The notes below the pieces were generated by a model. That model did not search any database and was not told where the DNA came from. It worked only from the letters and a program-made list of their open reading frames with translations. From assembly GCA_010692425.1 (NCBI GenBank), contig JAAHHJ010000007.1, forward strand, positions 1 to 64,000: a stretch of 64,000 nucleotides of DNA, in the 5' to 3' direction. This document shows, piece by piece, positions 9,341 to 17,954 of the stretch. How positions within the stretch are numbered: position 1 is the first letter of the stretch; each line of letters begins with the position of its first letter. The position numbers were made by a program, and so were the translations under genes. Source of the DNA: Symploca sp. SIO3C6 (GTDB lineage Bacteria; Cyanobacteriota; Cyanobacteriia; Cyanobacteriales; Coleofasciculaceae).

Positions 9341-9778
9341 GTGGAACTTTCCTGCAAGACTGAATACGCACTCCTGGCCCTTTTAGAGTTAGCTGGCAAT
9401 TACAAGAAAGGGGGGTTACTGCAAATTAAACATATTGCAGAGATGCAAAATATCCCTGACCGATATTTAGAACAACTGCTGGCGACTTTGAGGCGTTGCG
9501 GATTAGTGCGTAGCCAGCGAGGGGCAAAAGGGGGCTATCTTCTGGCACGCGAACCCTGGACAATTAGCCTTTTAGATGTAATCTGGTGCTTAGAAGGGTC
9601 AGAATCGAAAGTTTCTAAGAGTGAACAAAAATCAACAACTGTAGAAGGTACAGTTGTTGAAGAAATTTGGCAGGAAGTTCAAGATCGTGCTAACGATGTG
9701 CTGCGAGAATATACCCTCCAAGACTTGTGCGAGAAACGGAATTCCAGGCGACAGCTCGACATTATGTATTACATCTAG
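9341..9778 (+). CDS. Rrf2 family transcriptional regulator
   Basis: 145 residues beginning at GTG. A winged-helix DNA-binding protein; residues 1-85 carry the Rrf2 signature (CKTEYALLALLELA, IPDRYLEQLLATLRRCGLVRSQRGAKGGYLL). The three-cysteine Fe-S cluster spacing of IscR is not evident: the C-terminal part has only scattered Cys (CLEG, LCEK). The next gene downstream is cysK, so a CymR-like role in cysteine or sulfur control is plausible; CymR of Bacillus is an Rrf2 protein that works with CysK. That functional link is inference. Confidence 0.85.
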   Translation: MELSCKTEYALLALLELAGNYKKGGLLQIKHIAEMQNIPDRYLEQLLATLRRCGLVRSQRGAKGGYLLAREPWTISLLDVIWCLEGSESKVSKSEQKSTTVEGTVVEEIWQEVQDRANDVLREYTLQDLCEKRNSRRQLDIMYYI

Positions 9779-10150
9779 AGCTTTAGCGCTCAAGGTTGGC
9801 TCAGAATTTAGAGAAACTTCGAGAAATCCTTCATCTCTGTTATCCATAAGATGGGGATGTTTCTTCTAGGCAAGATTAGGGGTTTTATGCCTCTGTTTAA
9901 ATCTTAGGAAATACTGCAATAACAGCTACTATAGAGGTTTTCAGGTACGCTTCTTATAAGCTGATATCTAGACCGCAAGAGTGAGAGACTAGCTTAGAAA
10001 ACTCCGCTCACTGCTAACAAATGAGTTCCTCTAGTAATACAAAAATACTCTCGGAAGATGTGGTTTGATTACTATCGGTAACTACAAACTTTAAAGCTAA
10101 AGCCAGGATTCCGAAACCACATCGCTAACAACTAACAATTTTTGAAAATC

Positions 10151-11113
10151 ATGCAAATTGCTCAAGATATTACCAAACTAATTGGTCGGACACCTTTAGT
10201 ACAGCTCAACCGCATTCCTCAAGCCGAAGGTTGCGTGGCTGGCATTGTCGTCAAACTAGAGGGCATGAACCCTGCTGCTTCTGTTAAAGACCGTATTGGG
10301 GTCAATATGATTAATACAGCTGAGCAAGAGGGCTTGATTGCTCCAGGCAAAACAGTATTGGTGGAACCTACCTCTGGCAACACTGGCATTGCTCTAGCGA
10401 TGGTGGCTGCAGCTAAGGGTTATCAGCTGATTTTGACCATGCCAGAAACTATGAGCATGGAACGACGGGCAATGTTGCGAGCTTACGGGGCTCAGCTGGA
10501 GTTGACGCCTGGTATTGAGGGTATGAGTGGTTGCATTAGTCGAGCCCAGGAGATTGTGGAGACAACGCCCAACGCCTACATGCTACAGCAATTTCGCAAC
10601 CCAGCTAACCCTCAAATTCACCGGGAGACTACAGCTTTAGAAATCTGGGAAGATACAGAGGGACAGATAGATTTCCTGGTGGCTGGTATCGGTACTGGCG
10701 GTACAATTACAGGTGTCAGTGAAGTTCTCAAAGCCAAGAAACCAACTTTTAAAGCGATCGCTGTTGAACCAGCTAGCAGCCCGATTTTATCTGGAGGTTC
10801 TCCAGGACCACACAAAATTCAAGGTATTGGTGCTGGTTTTATTCCCGAAGTTTTGAAAGTTGAGCTGCTTGACGAGGTGATTACTGTTACTGATGAGGAG
10901 GCAATTGCCTATGGTCGTCGCTTAGCTCGCGAAGAAGGACTGCTTTCTGGTATTTCCAGTGGAGCAGCACTTTGTGCCGCCATTGAGGTGGCTAAGCGTC
11001 CCGAAAACGAGGGACGTTTGATTGTTATGATTCAACCTAGTTTTGGAGAACGTTACCTAAGTACTCCACTCTTTCAAGACCCTCAATTGCAGGTGCCAGC
11101 TGTTTTGAGTTAG
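10151..11113 (+). CDS. cysK: Cysteine synthase A (O-acetylserine sulfhydrylase)
   Basis: 320 residues from the ATG at 10151 (an upstream in-frame TTG would add three residues). A PLP enzyme that makes cysteine from O-acetylserine and sulfide. The PLP lysine is K46 in [11 protein letters not shown]; the substrate loop [11 protein letters not shown] follows near residue 75, and the phosphate loop [10 protein letters not shown] near 180. It lies about 370 bp downstream of the Rrf2 regulator on the same strand. It ends before a hairpin at 11140-11161 that can terminate transcription. Confidence 0.95.
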   Translation: MQIAQDITKLIGRTPLVQLNRIPQAEGCVAGIVVKLEGMNPAASVKDRIGVNMINTAEQEGLIAPGKTVLVEPTSGNTGIALAMVAAAKGYQLILTMPETMSMERRAMLRAYGAQLELTPGIEGMSGCISRAQEIVETTPNAYMLQQFRNPANPQIHRETTALEIWEDTEGQIDFLVAGIGTGGTITGVSEVLKAKKPTFKAIAVEPASSPILSGGSPGPHKIQGIGAGFIPEVLKVELLDEVITVTDEEAIAYGRRLAREEGLLSGISSGAALCAAIEVAKRPENEGRLIVMIQPSFGERYLSTPLFQDPQLQVPAVLS

Positions 11114-11139
11114 TGGTCAATGTAGTTGGGATTGAATAA

Positions 11140-11161
11140 GGGCGCAAAAGTTTTTGCGCCC
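11140..11161 (+). terminator. Hairpin terminator after cysK
   Basis: A nine-pair stem, GGGCGCAAA with TTTGCGCCC around a 4-nt loop, 27 bp after the cysK stop. It lacks a long following T-run, so it could be a weak terminator or an mRNA-stabilising hairpin. Confidence 0.55.
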
Positions 11162-11323
11162 CTATGGTTTGAAGGTTGTACTTTTAATAAGGGCTGGCAC
11201 AATTGTAGTCTCAACTAATTAAGTTGTTCCTATTGATTCTTTTGTGCGGGAACTACGTTGACAGCGACTAATGAATAAACTTCTGCAACCAGCTAAGTTT
11301 TAACCTTTAAACAACCGGCGAGT

Positions 11324-12031
11324 ATGCGAATGTCACAGATCACCCACTACGAAGTCCTAGATGTCAGCTTTCAAGCCACAACAGAGGAAATTAAACAAGC
11401 TTACCGACGCCTAGCTAAGCTCTTTCATCCAGATAGCAAAAGCAAAACTGCTGACCCTGAAAAGATTATTTTAGTTAATGCTGCCTACGAAGTCCTCGGA
11501 GATCCTAAACGCCGCCGGTGTTACGACCAACAGCTGCGTTACAGTCAGTTTCAACCAGAACACTGTAATCGACAGCAGCGTACCGCTGATGCTCAACACA
11601 GCTACCAGCGTTATCGTTACACCTCTAAGCATGCTGATGCACACCTAAGTGATTGGTTTAAGCTAGTATACAGACCAGTCAATCAATTGATTAGTAGTAT
11701 TCTTAACCCCTTAGAAACTCAGCTCAATGAACTCTCAGCTGACCCCTTTGATGATGAACTCATGAGCCAATTCCAGATCTATCTGGAAGATTGTCGTTAC
11801 TATTTGGATCAAGCTCAGTTAGCATTTACTTCCCAACCTAATCCCTCCAATGTTGCTGGTGCTGCTGCCAATCTCTACTACTGTCTTAATCAGTTAGGGG
11901 ATGGAATCGAAGAGTTAGAATTCTTTAGCCTCAACTACGACGACTATTACCTGCACACTGGTCAAGAACTATTCAGAATTGCTAATAATTTACGTCGCGA
12001 AGCTCAAGAAGCAGTCAAAGATCTTGCTTAG
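11324..12031 (+). CDS. J-domain (DnaJ-like) protein
   Basis: 235 residues. Residues 1-68 form a J-domain with the HPD motif (KLFHPDSKS), which stimulates an Hsp70 ATPase. The remaining ~165 residues have no glycine/phenylalanine region, zinc finger or substrate-binding domain of classical DnaJ. They are acidic and tyrosine-rich, with a likely helical C terminus. It is a type III J-protein, probably a specialised cochaperone. The client is unknown. The start codon sits just after an in-frame-independent GC-rich leader; the second Met (residue 3) is an alternative start. Confidence 0.8.
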   Translation: MRMSQITHYEVLDVSFQATTEEIKQAYRRLAKLFHPDSKSKTADPEKIILVNAAYEVLGDPKRRRCYDQQLRYSQFQPEHCNRQQRTADAQHSYQRYRYTSKHADAHLSDWFKLVYRPVNQLISSILNPLETQLNELSADPFDDELMSQFQIYLEDCRYYLDQAQLAFTSQPNPSNVAGAAANLYYCLNQLGDGIEELEFFSLNYDDYYLHTGQELFRIANNLRREAQEAVKDLA

Positions 12032-12162
12032 AGATTTAAAAAGGTTACAGATATTTTCCAAAATTCTCTTATTTGTCTGGAATTTGCTATATTAAATTAT
12101 TTGCTCTGGAGAACATCCAGTTGAGGCAACTGTAAGACTTTCTGATTCATCAGGCAGAACAA

Positions 12163-13035
12163 ATGGAATGCATCGTTAACCGCCGTTCTCAGTTCTCAGC
12201 TAGTCACCGATATTGGTTACCCGAACTTAGCGAAGCCGAGAACCTTCAGCGATTTGGTAGAGGTGCTCATTTTCCTGGACACGGACATAACTACGTTCTG
12301 TTCGTCTCTCTATTCGGTAAGCTGGATGAGTATGGCATGGTGCAAAACTTCTCTCAGGTGAAGCAGGTGATCAGTCGGGAAGTCACCAATCAACTCGACT
12401 ACGCTTATCTCAATGAAGTTTGGCCCGAATTTAAACAAACTCTACCCACTACTGAAAATATTGCACGAGTAATTTGGCAGCGATTGGTTGATTACTTGCC
12501 ACTCGCCAGTATTCAATTATTTGAACATCCAGAACTTTGGGCCCAGTATCAAGGAAACGGCATGGAAGCATATCTCACCATTAGCACTCACTTTAGCGCT
12601 GCCCATCGGCTAGCTTCACCCCACCTCAGTTACGAAGAAAATAGCAAGATTTACGGAAAATGTGCTCGACCCCATGGTCACGGACACAACTATCACCTGG
12701 AAGTAACCGTCAGAGGTGAAATTGAACAGCGTACTGGTGTGATTGTCGATTTAGCTGCATTACAAAGTGTAATCGACCACTATATAGTTGAACCACTAGA
12801 CCATACTTTTCTTAACAAAGACATTCCTTACTTTGCTGATATTGTTCCTACGGCAGAAAATATTGCTATCTATATCAGCAACTTGTTGCACCAGCCGATT
12901 CAAGAATTAGGGGCTGTACTCTACAAAGTTAAATTGTTGGAAAGTCCCAATAACTCCTGCGAAGTCTACTGTAATCAACCTTCTTCTTTATCAGCCGCTA
13001 CACAGAGGCGTGAACTAGTTTTGGCTAAGCTATAA
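12163..13035 (+). CDS. Tandem 6-pyruvoyl-tetrahydropterin synthase/QueD-like protein
   Basis: 290 residues with two tandem PTPS/QueD folds, each about 130 residues. Both keep the zinc histidines: FSASHR and PGHGHNY in the first, FSAAHR and HGHGHNY in the second. The catalytic Cys is present only in repeat 2 (C167 in YGKCARPHGHGHNY); the equivalent place in repeat 1 is Gly34 (FGRGAHFPGHGHNY). Repeat 2 is therefore probably the catalytic one and repeat 1 structural. The product may be a tetrahydropterin or 7-carboxy-tetrahydropterin precursor of queuosine; sequence alone does not decide. Confidence 0.82.
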   Translation: MECIVNRRSQFSASHRYWLPELSEAENLQRFGRGAHFPGHGHNYVLFVSLFGKLDEYGMVQNFSQVKQVISREVTNQLDYAYLNEVWPEFKQTLPTTENIARVIWQRLVDYLPLASIQLFEHPELWAQYQGNGMEAYLTISTHFSAAHRLASPHLSYEENSKIYGKCARPHGHGHNYHLEVTVRGEIEQRTGVIVDLAALQSVIDHYIVEPLDHTFLNKDIPYFADIVPTAENIAIYISNLLHQPIQELGAVLYKVKLLESPNNSCEVYCNQPSSLSAATQRRELVLAKL

Positions 13036-13376
13036 AGATAGCAATTTCTTTAATAAAGGTTTACATGATTGTTATCCCAAAATGAGTTCTTTTCCTAGAA
13101 AGAGTTATTGACAATAACACCTGAGGGCGACAAGCTTAGTAGGGGAAGTATTGCTGGGTACAATAGCTTCCGGATGATTAGCAATTCTTTATGTAGATAT
13201 CTGAAGCCCAAGCTTCAATTATTGGGTTATAACCGACTTGTAATAAAGGCATTCTGGATTTTAGCAAGTCGTTATAAAACTTTTGGTAATATGGGCAGAA
13301 GCTACTCAGCCTGTAATTGTACCCAGCTGCTTCGCTCCAATGAGTAAATGTCCTATTTTTAAACGGTGGAGGAAAT
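13036..13376. other. Intergenic leader of the CURT1-like gene
   Basis: About 340 bp. Opposed short frames here (13108-13347 plus, 13178-13453 minus) have no recognisable motif and I do not call them. GGTGGAGG a few bases before the downstream ATG is a good Shine-Dalgarno. Confidence 0.4.
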
Positions 13377-13844
13377 ATGGAATCAGAGCCGAAATCTGAA
13401 TATACCCCAAAAGAGGAAACTCCCAAGGTCGAAAAGCCAAAAGTAGACGTCAAAGTTGATCAACCTGGTGCAATGGTGACAAGTCCAACTCCTCCTACTA
13501 ACGCATCAACAGACCAACAGTGGCAAGAATGGGTACAACCCGTTGTTGATTTTTTATCACAACTGCCAGAGTATACATCAGGATTTGTTCAGAGGTATCA
13601 GCAACCCTTAATCGTTCTAGCGCTGCTGCTATCAGGTGTAGTCACCCTCAAAATAACGCTGGCAGTACTCGATGCAATCAATGGTATTCCGCTACTAGCA
13701 CCTATTTTTGAACTAGTGGGAATTGGTTACACAGGTTGGTTTGTTTGGCGCTACCTACTCAAAGTAGAAACACGCCAAGAGCTATCACAGGAGTTTGATT
13801 CTCTAAAAGGACAAGTTGTGGGCAAAGATTCCAAGCAAGGATAG
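13377..13844 (+). CDS. CAAD/CURT1-domain thylakoid membrane protein
   Basis: 155 residues: a charged, proline-rich N terminus (about 1-50), an amphipathic helix, then two hydrophobic helices (LIVLALLLSGVVTLKITLAVL near 80-100 and LLAPIFELVGIGYTGWFVWRYLL near 107-130), then a short amphipathic tail. This matches the CAAD domain found in cyanobacterial aminoacyl-tRNA synthetases and the CURT1 family that curves thylakoid membranes. A GGAGG site precedes the ATG. A terminator-like hairpin follows. The family call is good; a role in thylakoid architecture is inferred from homologues. Confidence 0.8.
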   Translation: MESEPKSEYTPKEETPKVEKPKVDVKVDQPGAMVTSPTPPTNASTDQQWQEWVQPVVDFLSQLPEYTSGFVQRYQQPLIVLALLLSGVVTLKITLAVLDAINGIPLLAPIFELVGIGYTGWFVWRYLLKVETRQELSQEFDSLKGQVVGKDSKQG

Positions 13845-13875
13845 TTAAGATTTGCCTATTTAGATCTTAGAGCAT

Positions 13876-13912
13876 CCCCCGTTAACTGCTAACAAGTTGC
13901 ACGGGGGTTTTC
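13876..13912 (+). terminator. Rho-independent terminator after the CURT1-like gene
   Basis: The stem CCCCCGT pairs with ACGGGGG across an 18-nt loop, followed immediately by TTTTCC, about 30 bp after the stop codon. Confidence 0.7.
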
Positions 13913-13923
13913 CATAGTAAATG

Positions 13924-14041
13924 ATATAGCGCTACGCGCAAGGCTCCAGGGCAGAAGGCTCCAAGGCAGAAGGCAGAAGGGGTGAATTTGACAAAGTTTT
14001 AGCGATTTAGCTTATCCTAACCTTAATACGTACTGCTATAT
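13924..14041 (-). repeat. Dispersed MITE-like repeat, family A, copy 2
   Basis: About 118 bp, the reverse complement of 192-306 with few differences; one inner unit (CTTCTGC type) is duplicated relative to copy 1. The terminal inverted repeat is clear: ATATAGCGCTACG at one end and ATATAGCAGTACG on the opposite strand at the other. It sits between convergent genes, just past a terminator. Confidence 0.75.
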
Positions 14042-14083
14042 TACCTAGGTAGTAAATGGAAACGAGAGAGCCTAAGCTTAAGT

Positions 14084-14695
14084 TTAGTTCTGTTGCGATT
14101 TGAGCTGACAAGCAAAGTGTTTATCAACTATGGTGCTTATCTGTTGAGAGTCAACCTGGGTATAGCGAGATTTGTCTGGCATTAAAACCATAACGGGTCC
14201 TTTCTTGCATTGTTTTTGACAGCCAGTAGTTTTAATGGTGACATGTTCATCTAATCCCCGAGTACGCAAAGAGTCAGTTACTGCCTTGTAAACATCTCCA
14301 GCACCACGTTTGCGGCAAGAAGATTTTTGGCAAAGCATTACACAGGCCCTAGTTGAGGAAGACTTTGCAGGAGTAGAGACAGAAACATCAGCTAGGGATC
14401 TACATGGAAGCTGTTGTTGATTGGGAGACTTCAGTGCTACATGATCAGCCTTCAGCTTTAATTCTCCAGTTTTCCGTTTAAGCTTCTGCTTACCAGAAAT
14501 CTCTAGCCATTGTCCTGGTTTAAGTACTTCACGCAGGTAGCCACGCAACTCCTTTGAGATTTTGATGTAGCGTTCTCCCTCTGAAGCATCTATCCATAGG
14601 TACTTTGGCTTTTCTTTGGTGGCATCTAAAAAGCCGATGAACTGCCCCTCTAGTCTAAATGGTGAACTTTTAGACTCTTGTGTTAACTTACTCAT
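14084..14695 (-). CDS. (2Fe-2S) thioredoxin-like ferredoxin domain protein
   Basis: 203 residues. The C-terminal half (about 115-195) is a thioredoxin-fold [2Fe-2S] ferredoxin like NuoE/HydB-type subunits: cluster cysteines in VMLCQKSSCRKRG and TGCQKQCKKGP. The N-terminal ~95 residues are basic (LEGQFIGFLDATKEKPKYLW, then SGKQKLKRKTGELKLKADHV) and look like a small beta domain often found before this ferredoxin in cyanobacteria. It is probably an electron carrier or redox sensor; the partner is unknown. It is an isolated gene on the minus strand. Confidence 0.8.
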   Translation of the reverse strand: MSKLTQESKSSPFRLEGQFIGFLDATKEKPKYLWIDASEGERYIKISKELRGYLREVLKPGQWLEISGKQKLKRKTGELKLKADHVALKSPNQQQLPCRSLADVSVSTPAKSSSTRACVMLCQKSSCRKRGAGDVYKAVTDSLRTRGLDEHVTIKTTGCQKQCKKGPVMVLMPDKSRYTQVDSQQISTIVDKHFACQLKSQQN

Positions 14696-15015
14696 ATCTG
14701 AAAAGATTTTAGAACTACATATAATAAAAATAGCTCTAATTGATAATTCATATCATCTATATTGCTTAATAATAATCATTATAATTGAGATTTAAATTTA
14801 CAATGACTTGTGTTATACTGAATTTCTAAATCTTCAGTGTAAGAATCTATTACTTTTTGCTAGCAGTAAATTACCACTGCTAGAGTTGAGTTAACTTGGT
14901 TCTCGTCTTCAATTTTGCAGCAGCGAGTTGGTGAGACAGAGCAATCACCTTTGAAGTTTGAAGTGATTAATTTTTGACTCCTTACCAGGAGTTGCACCCT
15001 TAATGGAGTATTAAC
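14696..15015. other. AT-rich intergenic region
   Basis: About 320 bp between two minus-strand genes. A TTGTGTTATACTGA stretch near 14811-14824 looks like a promoter -10 in plus orientation, but no gene follows in that direction. Nothing else is recognised. Confidence 0.35.
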
Positions 15016-16188
15016 CTAAGAAGCGCTTCGTAAAGCTTGGGCTGCCAAATAGAGTTTGCTCCACTCGCCTATTACCTGATTGTTTTTCAGTTTCAATTCT
15101 TTGGCAATCGCTTCTGGGGTATTACCTGCTTTCAATTTCTCCAGTACATGGCGCTGAAGGGGGGTCAGGTTCTTAAGATATTCTTGCCACTGCTTAGATG
15201 TTAGACCCAAATTATGTTCACTCAGGGAGGTTTCAAGCCAACTGGCGACTAATTCCGGTTTCCCTTTAATCGAGAACACACGGATTGCATGGTAACTGAT
15301 TTTTTCCCGCAGTCGATAAACCTCCTTGACTGGCTTATTCAAGGCGCGGGCAATTTCCTCTTGAGACTTTCCTTTGAGATAGAGCTGCAACCACCGCGCT
15401 GCCTCTGGTCCCAAGTTGTTTTTCAAATAAGACTCAAATTCCTGCTTTACAGACATTCGTAGAACCTGCTGTTCTTCCCAAGCTTGGTTGTCTTGATAAT
15501 CTACAACTGCTTGGCTGTCAAGCAGACTTACAGAAGTGTCCGTATCCTCTAAGGTTACTGATTCTGAAACTAAGCGCACCCTGTCTCCCTCCGGTACATG
15601 AGTCATACCGGCACGTCCAGAACGACGCAGAAAATTTACAAAGCGATAGACTAGTAGAGGCTGATTGCGAATTGGGCGCAGGCAATACTCCTCAATACTG
15701 GTAAGCAATAAGGCTTCTCGTAAACGAAGATCTTCAGTACACTGGGCAATCCAAGCAATTTGCTTTTGGATGTAGCGATCGCTGTTTAATAATTCCTGAA
15801 TTACTTCTTGCAAGACATCTACAACTGCCCGTTGTCTGTCGCGACTAAGGCAAACCCAAGTGCGGATTTTGTTGCGTAAGGTCACTAAACTAGCTAGACG
15901 ATTGGTTAAATTGCGATAAGCTCGCTCTGAGCCGACTCCTAAATAGCGCTGTTGTAATATGCGGTAGCGATAGTCCATCGCTTGCTTAGCAATCGCTAAC
16001 TGATTTGGTCTGAGGGTGTCAAAGTCAGCTATATTATTTCCCAGTAACCAGCGCGTAATCGCTTTTTTCGTGGCTTGGCTTGAGCCAGGGCAATCACTGG
16101 CTAGGCGCAACTGCCATTCTTGCTCCAGCTCGTCCGCCAACTTGCTCATAAGATTGAACTCCTCGAACCCCTGCTTTAAAATTTGCAT
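15016..16188 (-). CDS. HetZ-related protein
   Basis: 390 residues, mostly helical and soluble. The N-terminal ~200 residues (DFDTLRPNQLAIAKQAMDYRYRIL, then RYLGVGSERAYRNL) resemble the cyanobacterial HetZ-related family. The C-terminal half has two sigma4/LuxR-like helix-turn-helix segments: KGKSQEEIARALNKPVKEVYRLREKI near residue 270 and LKAGNTPEAIAKELKLKNNQVIGEW near 355. HetZ proper is needed early in heterocyst differentiation; the related paralogues occur also in non-heterocystous species, and their role is unclear. It is probably a DNA-binding regulator. The call is by recollection of family sequences, so moderate. Confidence 0.65.
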   Translation of the reverse strand: MQILKQGFEEFNLMSKLADELEQEWQLRLASDCPGSSQATKKAITRWLLGNNIADFDTLRPNQLAIAKQAMDYRYRILQQRYLGVGSERAYRNLTNRLASLVTLRNKIRTWVCLSRDRQRAVVDVLQEVIQELLNSDRYIQKQIAWIAQCTEDLRLREALLLTSIEEYCLRPIRNQPLLVYRFVNFLRRSGRAGMTHVPEGDRVRLVSESVTLEDTDTSVSLLDSQAVVDYQDNQAWEEQQVLRMSVKQEFESYLKNNLGPEAARWLQLYLKGKSQEEIARALNKPVKEVYRLREKISYHAIRVFSIKGKPELVASWLETSLSEHNLGLTSKQWQEYLKNLTPLQRHVLEKLKAGNTPEAIAKELKLKNNQVIGEWSKLYLAAQALRSAS

Positions 16189-16485
16189 GACAACCCTCTC
16201 TCGCTAGTACTAACTTCTGGTGGTAGCGGCCGCTCTTTATTTGAACATTTATTGTGATAGATGATGGTGATCGCTCTTATACTACATTTGCTGTAGCAAT
16301 CACACTGGTGCTTTGACTTCAATCAATGATTGAGTAAGATCTAGATCAACTTTCGGAGTGTTTTAGATCACAATTTATAGAAAAGTTTACTCACCTCTAG
16401 TCACAGTTAAGTTTAGCCAATTTAACCAAGAATTACCTATATAAGTCTCACAGAATTTGCTGAAAATTATGCAAATCTAATCAAC

Positions 16486-17919
16486 CTAGGGGCTGTTGAC
16501 AAGGTGTTCGATTACAGTGGCTTTGGTTGGTAAAGCTGCTGTTAGTACTTCATTACCTGTTTGTGTAACCAAAACATCATCCTCGATGCGAATACCCCGG
16601 ACATCGGCAAACTGGTTCAGACGCTCCCAATTAACAACATCCTGATATTTTGAGCGCAACTTAGGCTCTTGTAAAATCGCTCGAACTTGATAAAAACCTG
16701 GTTCTATAGTTACCAGCATTCCAGTTTGCAAGGGTCGATGCAATCTTAGAAAACTTAAGCCAAAGCGAGAACTTCTGACCCTTCCTTGCTGATAACCAGA
16801 CAAATCTCCCAAATCTTCCAGATCATGGACATCTAATCCCAGCAGATGACCAACACCATGGGGAAAGAATAAAGCATGGGCATCCCTTTCCACCAGATCT
16901 GAAGCTTTGCCTCGCAAAATACCCAAATCTACTAGTCCTTGAGCAATTACAGTGGCTGCCAATAGGTGAATGTCTAGATACTCAACGCCGGGGCGGACTT
17001 GCTCAATACAGGCATCGTGAGCTGCTAAGACGATATCATAAAGGTCGCGCTGGGTAGGGGAAAATTTACCACTAACTGGCCAGGTGCGGGTGATGTCGGC
17101 CGCCCACCCCATCTCGGTTTCAGCACCTACATCAGCTAGTAGCAAATCACCTGCTTGCAGTGGGTGTTGGTATTGATGATTATGAAGTACTTCACCGTGC
17201 ACAGTGACAATACTGCCATAGGCACAGCTCATATTGTGGGCAATAATTACACTCTCCATGGCACTGCGCACCACTGCCTCTGAAAGAGGTTGTTCTGCCA
17301 AGCCTTGACTTTTGGTTACTCTCATTCCGGTTTGATGAGCTTTGATCGTAACTGCTGCAGCTTTTCGCAACTCCAATAAAGCACTGGCATCGTGGCACAA
17401 GCGCACAGAAGTGATCGCTTTGGCTAAATCTAGGTCAATACCTGTGGGAGCATTCGCTGGTGCCACTGGTCGATTGAGAATTTTTGTCTGTTGCCAATAA
17501 GTAGCAACATTCTGAACAGCAACGGTAGCTGCACTATCTGAATGTGATTGTAGTTCACAGAGGTTAAAGACAGCATCAGCTCCAATCTTTTTGGCAATGT
17601 CCTCTCTTGTTGCTGTTTCTCCATGCCAGAGTTTACTACTAGCAGCAGCTTCATCCATAAAGAGTTCTAAAGATGTTCCTTGGAGACGAATTGCGGCATT
17701 CTCTAGTGGTAGACCTGCAAAATAAAGGAAATGGCTGCTAGCGCGAAAAGGAAAAGGATTAGCGGCAAAGTTGCGTGGTATCCATTGCCCAGACCAAAGA
17801 ATGACAGGAAAATCAATCAGTTTGCTCAAGCGCTGACGTCGTTGGCGCAGAGTTGCTGCTAGGGAAGTGCGATCGCTATAGTCTTCCATAAATGTTATTA
17901 GAACCCTTGAAAAAGTCAA
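16486..17919 (-). CDS. Xaa-Pro aminopeptidase (M24 family)
   Basis: 477 residues. An N-terminal creatinase/aminopeptidase P domain (to about 175) is followed by a pita-bread M24 catalytic domain. Metal ligands are visible: LLADVGAE and ADITRTWP (two Asp), FPHGVGHLLGLDVHD (His), VTIEPGFY (Glu) and GIRIEDDVLV (Glu). It removes N-terminal residues preceding proline using two metal ions in the cytosol. The most likely start is a few codons in (MEDYSDRTSLAATLRQRR at 17889), since the upstream residues are not typical. Confidence 0.92.
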   Translation of the reverse strand: MTFSRVLITFMEDYSDRTSLAATLRQRRQRLSKLIDFPVILWSGQWIPRNFAANPFPFRASSHFLYFAGLPLENAAIRLQGTSLELFMDEAAASSKLWHGETATREDIAKKIGADAVFNLCELQSHSDSAATVAVQNVATYWQQTKILNRPVAPANAPTGIDLDLAKAITSVRLCHDASALLELRKAAAVTIKAHQTGMRVTKSQGLAEQPLSEAVVRSAMESVIIAHNMSCAYGSIVTVHGEVLHNHQYQHPLQAGDLLLADVGAETEMGWAADITRTWPVSGKFSPTQRDLYDIVLAAHDACIEQVRPGVEYLDIHLLAATVIAQGLVDLGILRGKASDLVERDAHALFFPHGVGHLLGLDVHDLEDLGDLSGYQQGRVRSSRFGLSFLRLHRPLQTGMLVTIEPGFYQVRAILQEPKLRSKYQDVVNWERLNQFADVRGIRIEDDVLVTQTGNEVLTAALPTKATVIEHLVNSP

Positions 17920-17954
17920 CTTTTTTAATGTGAGGTTGATTTTACCAAAGGTGG

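Noticed and set aside
13108-13453. Two opposed short frames before the CURT1-like gene
   Set aside because: Neither has a family motif or ribosome site; the minus frame runs into the CURT1 coding region.
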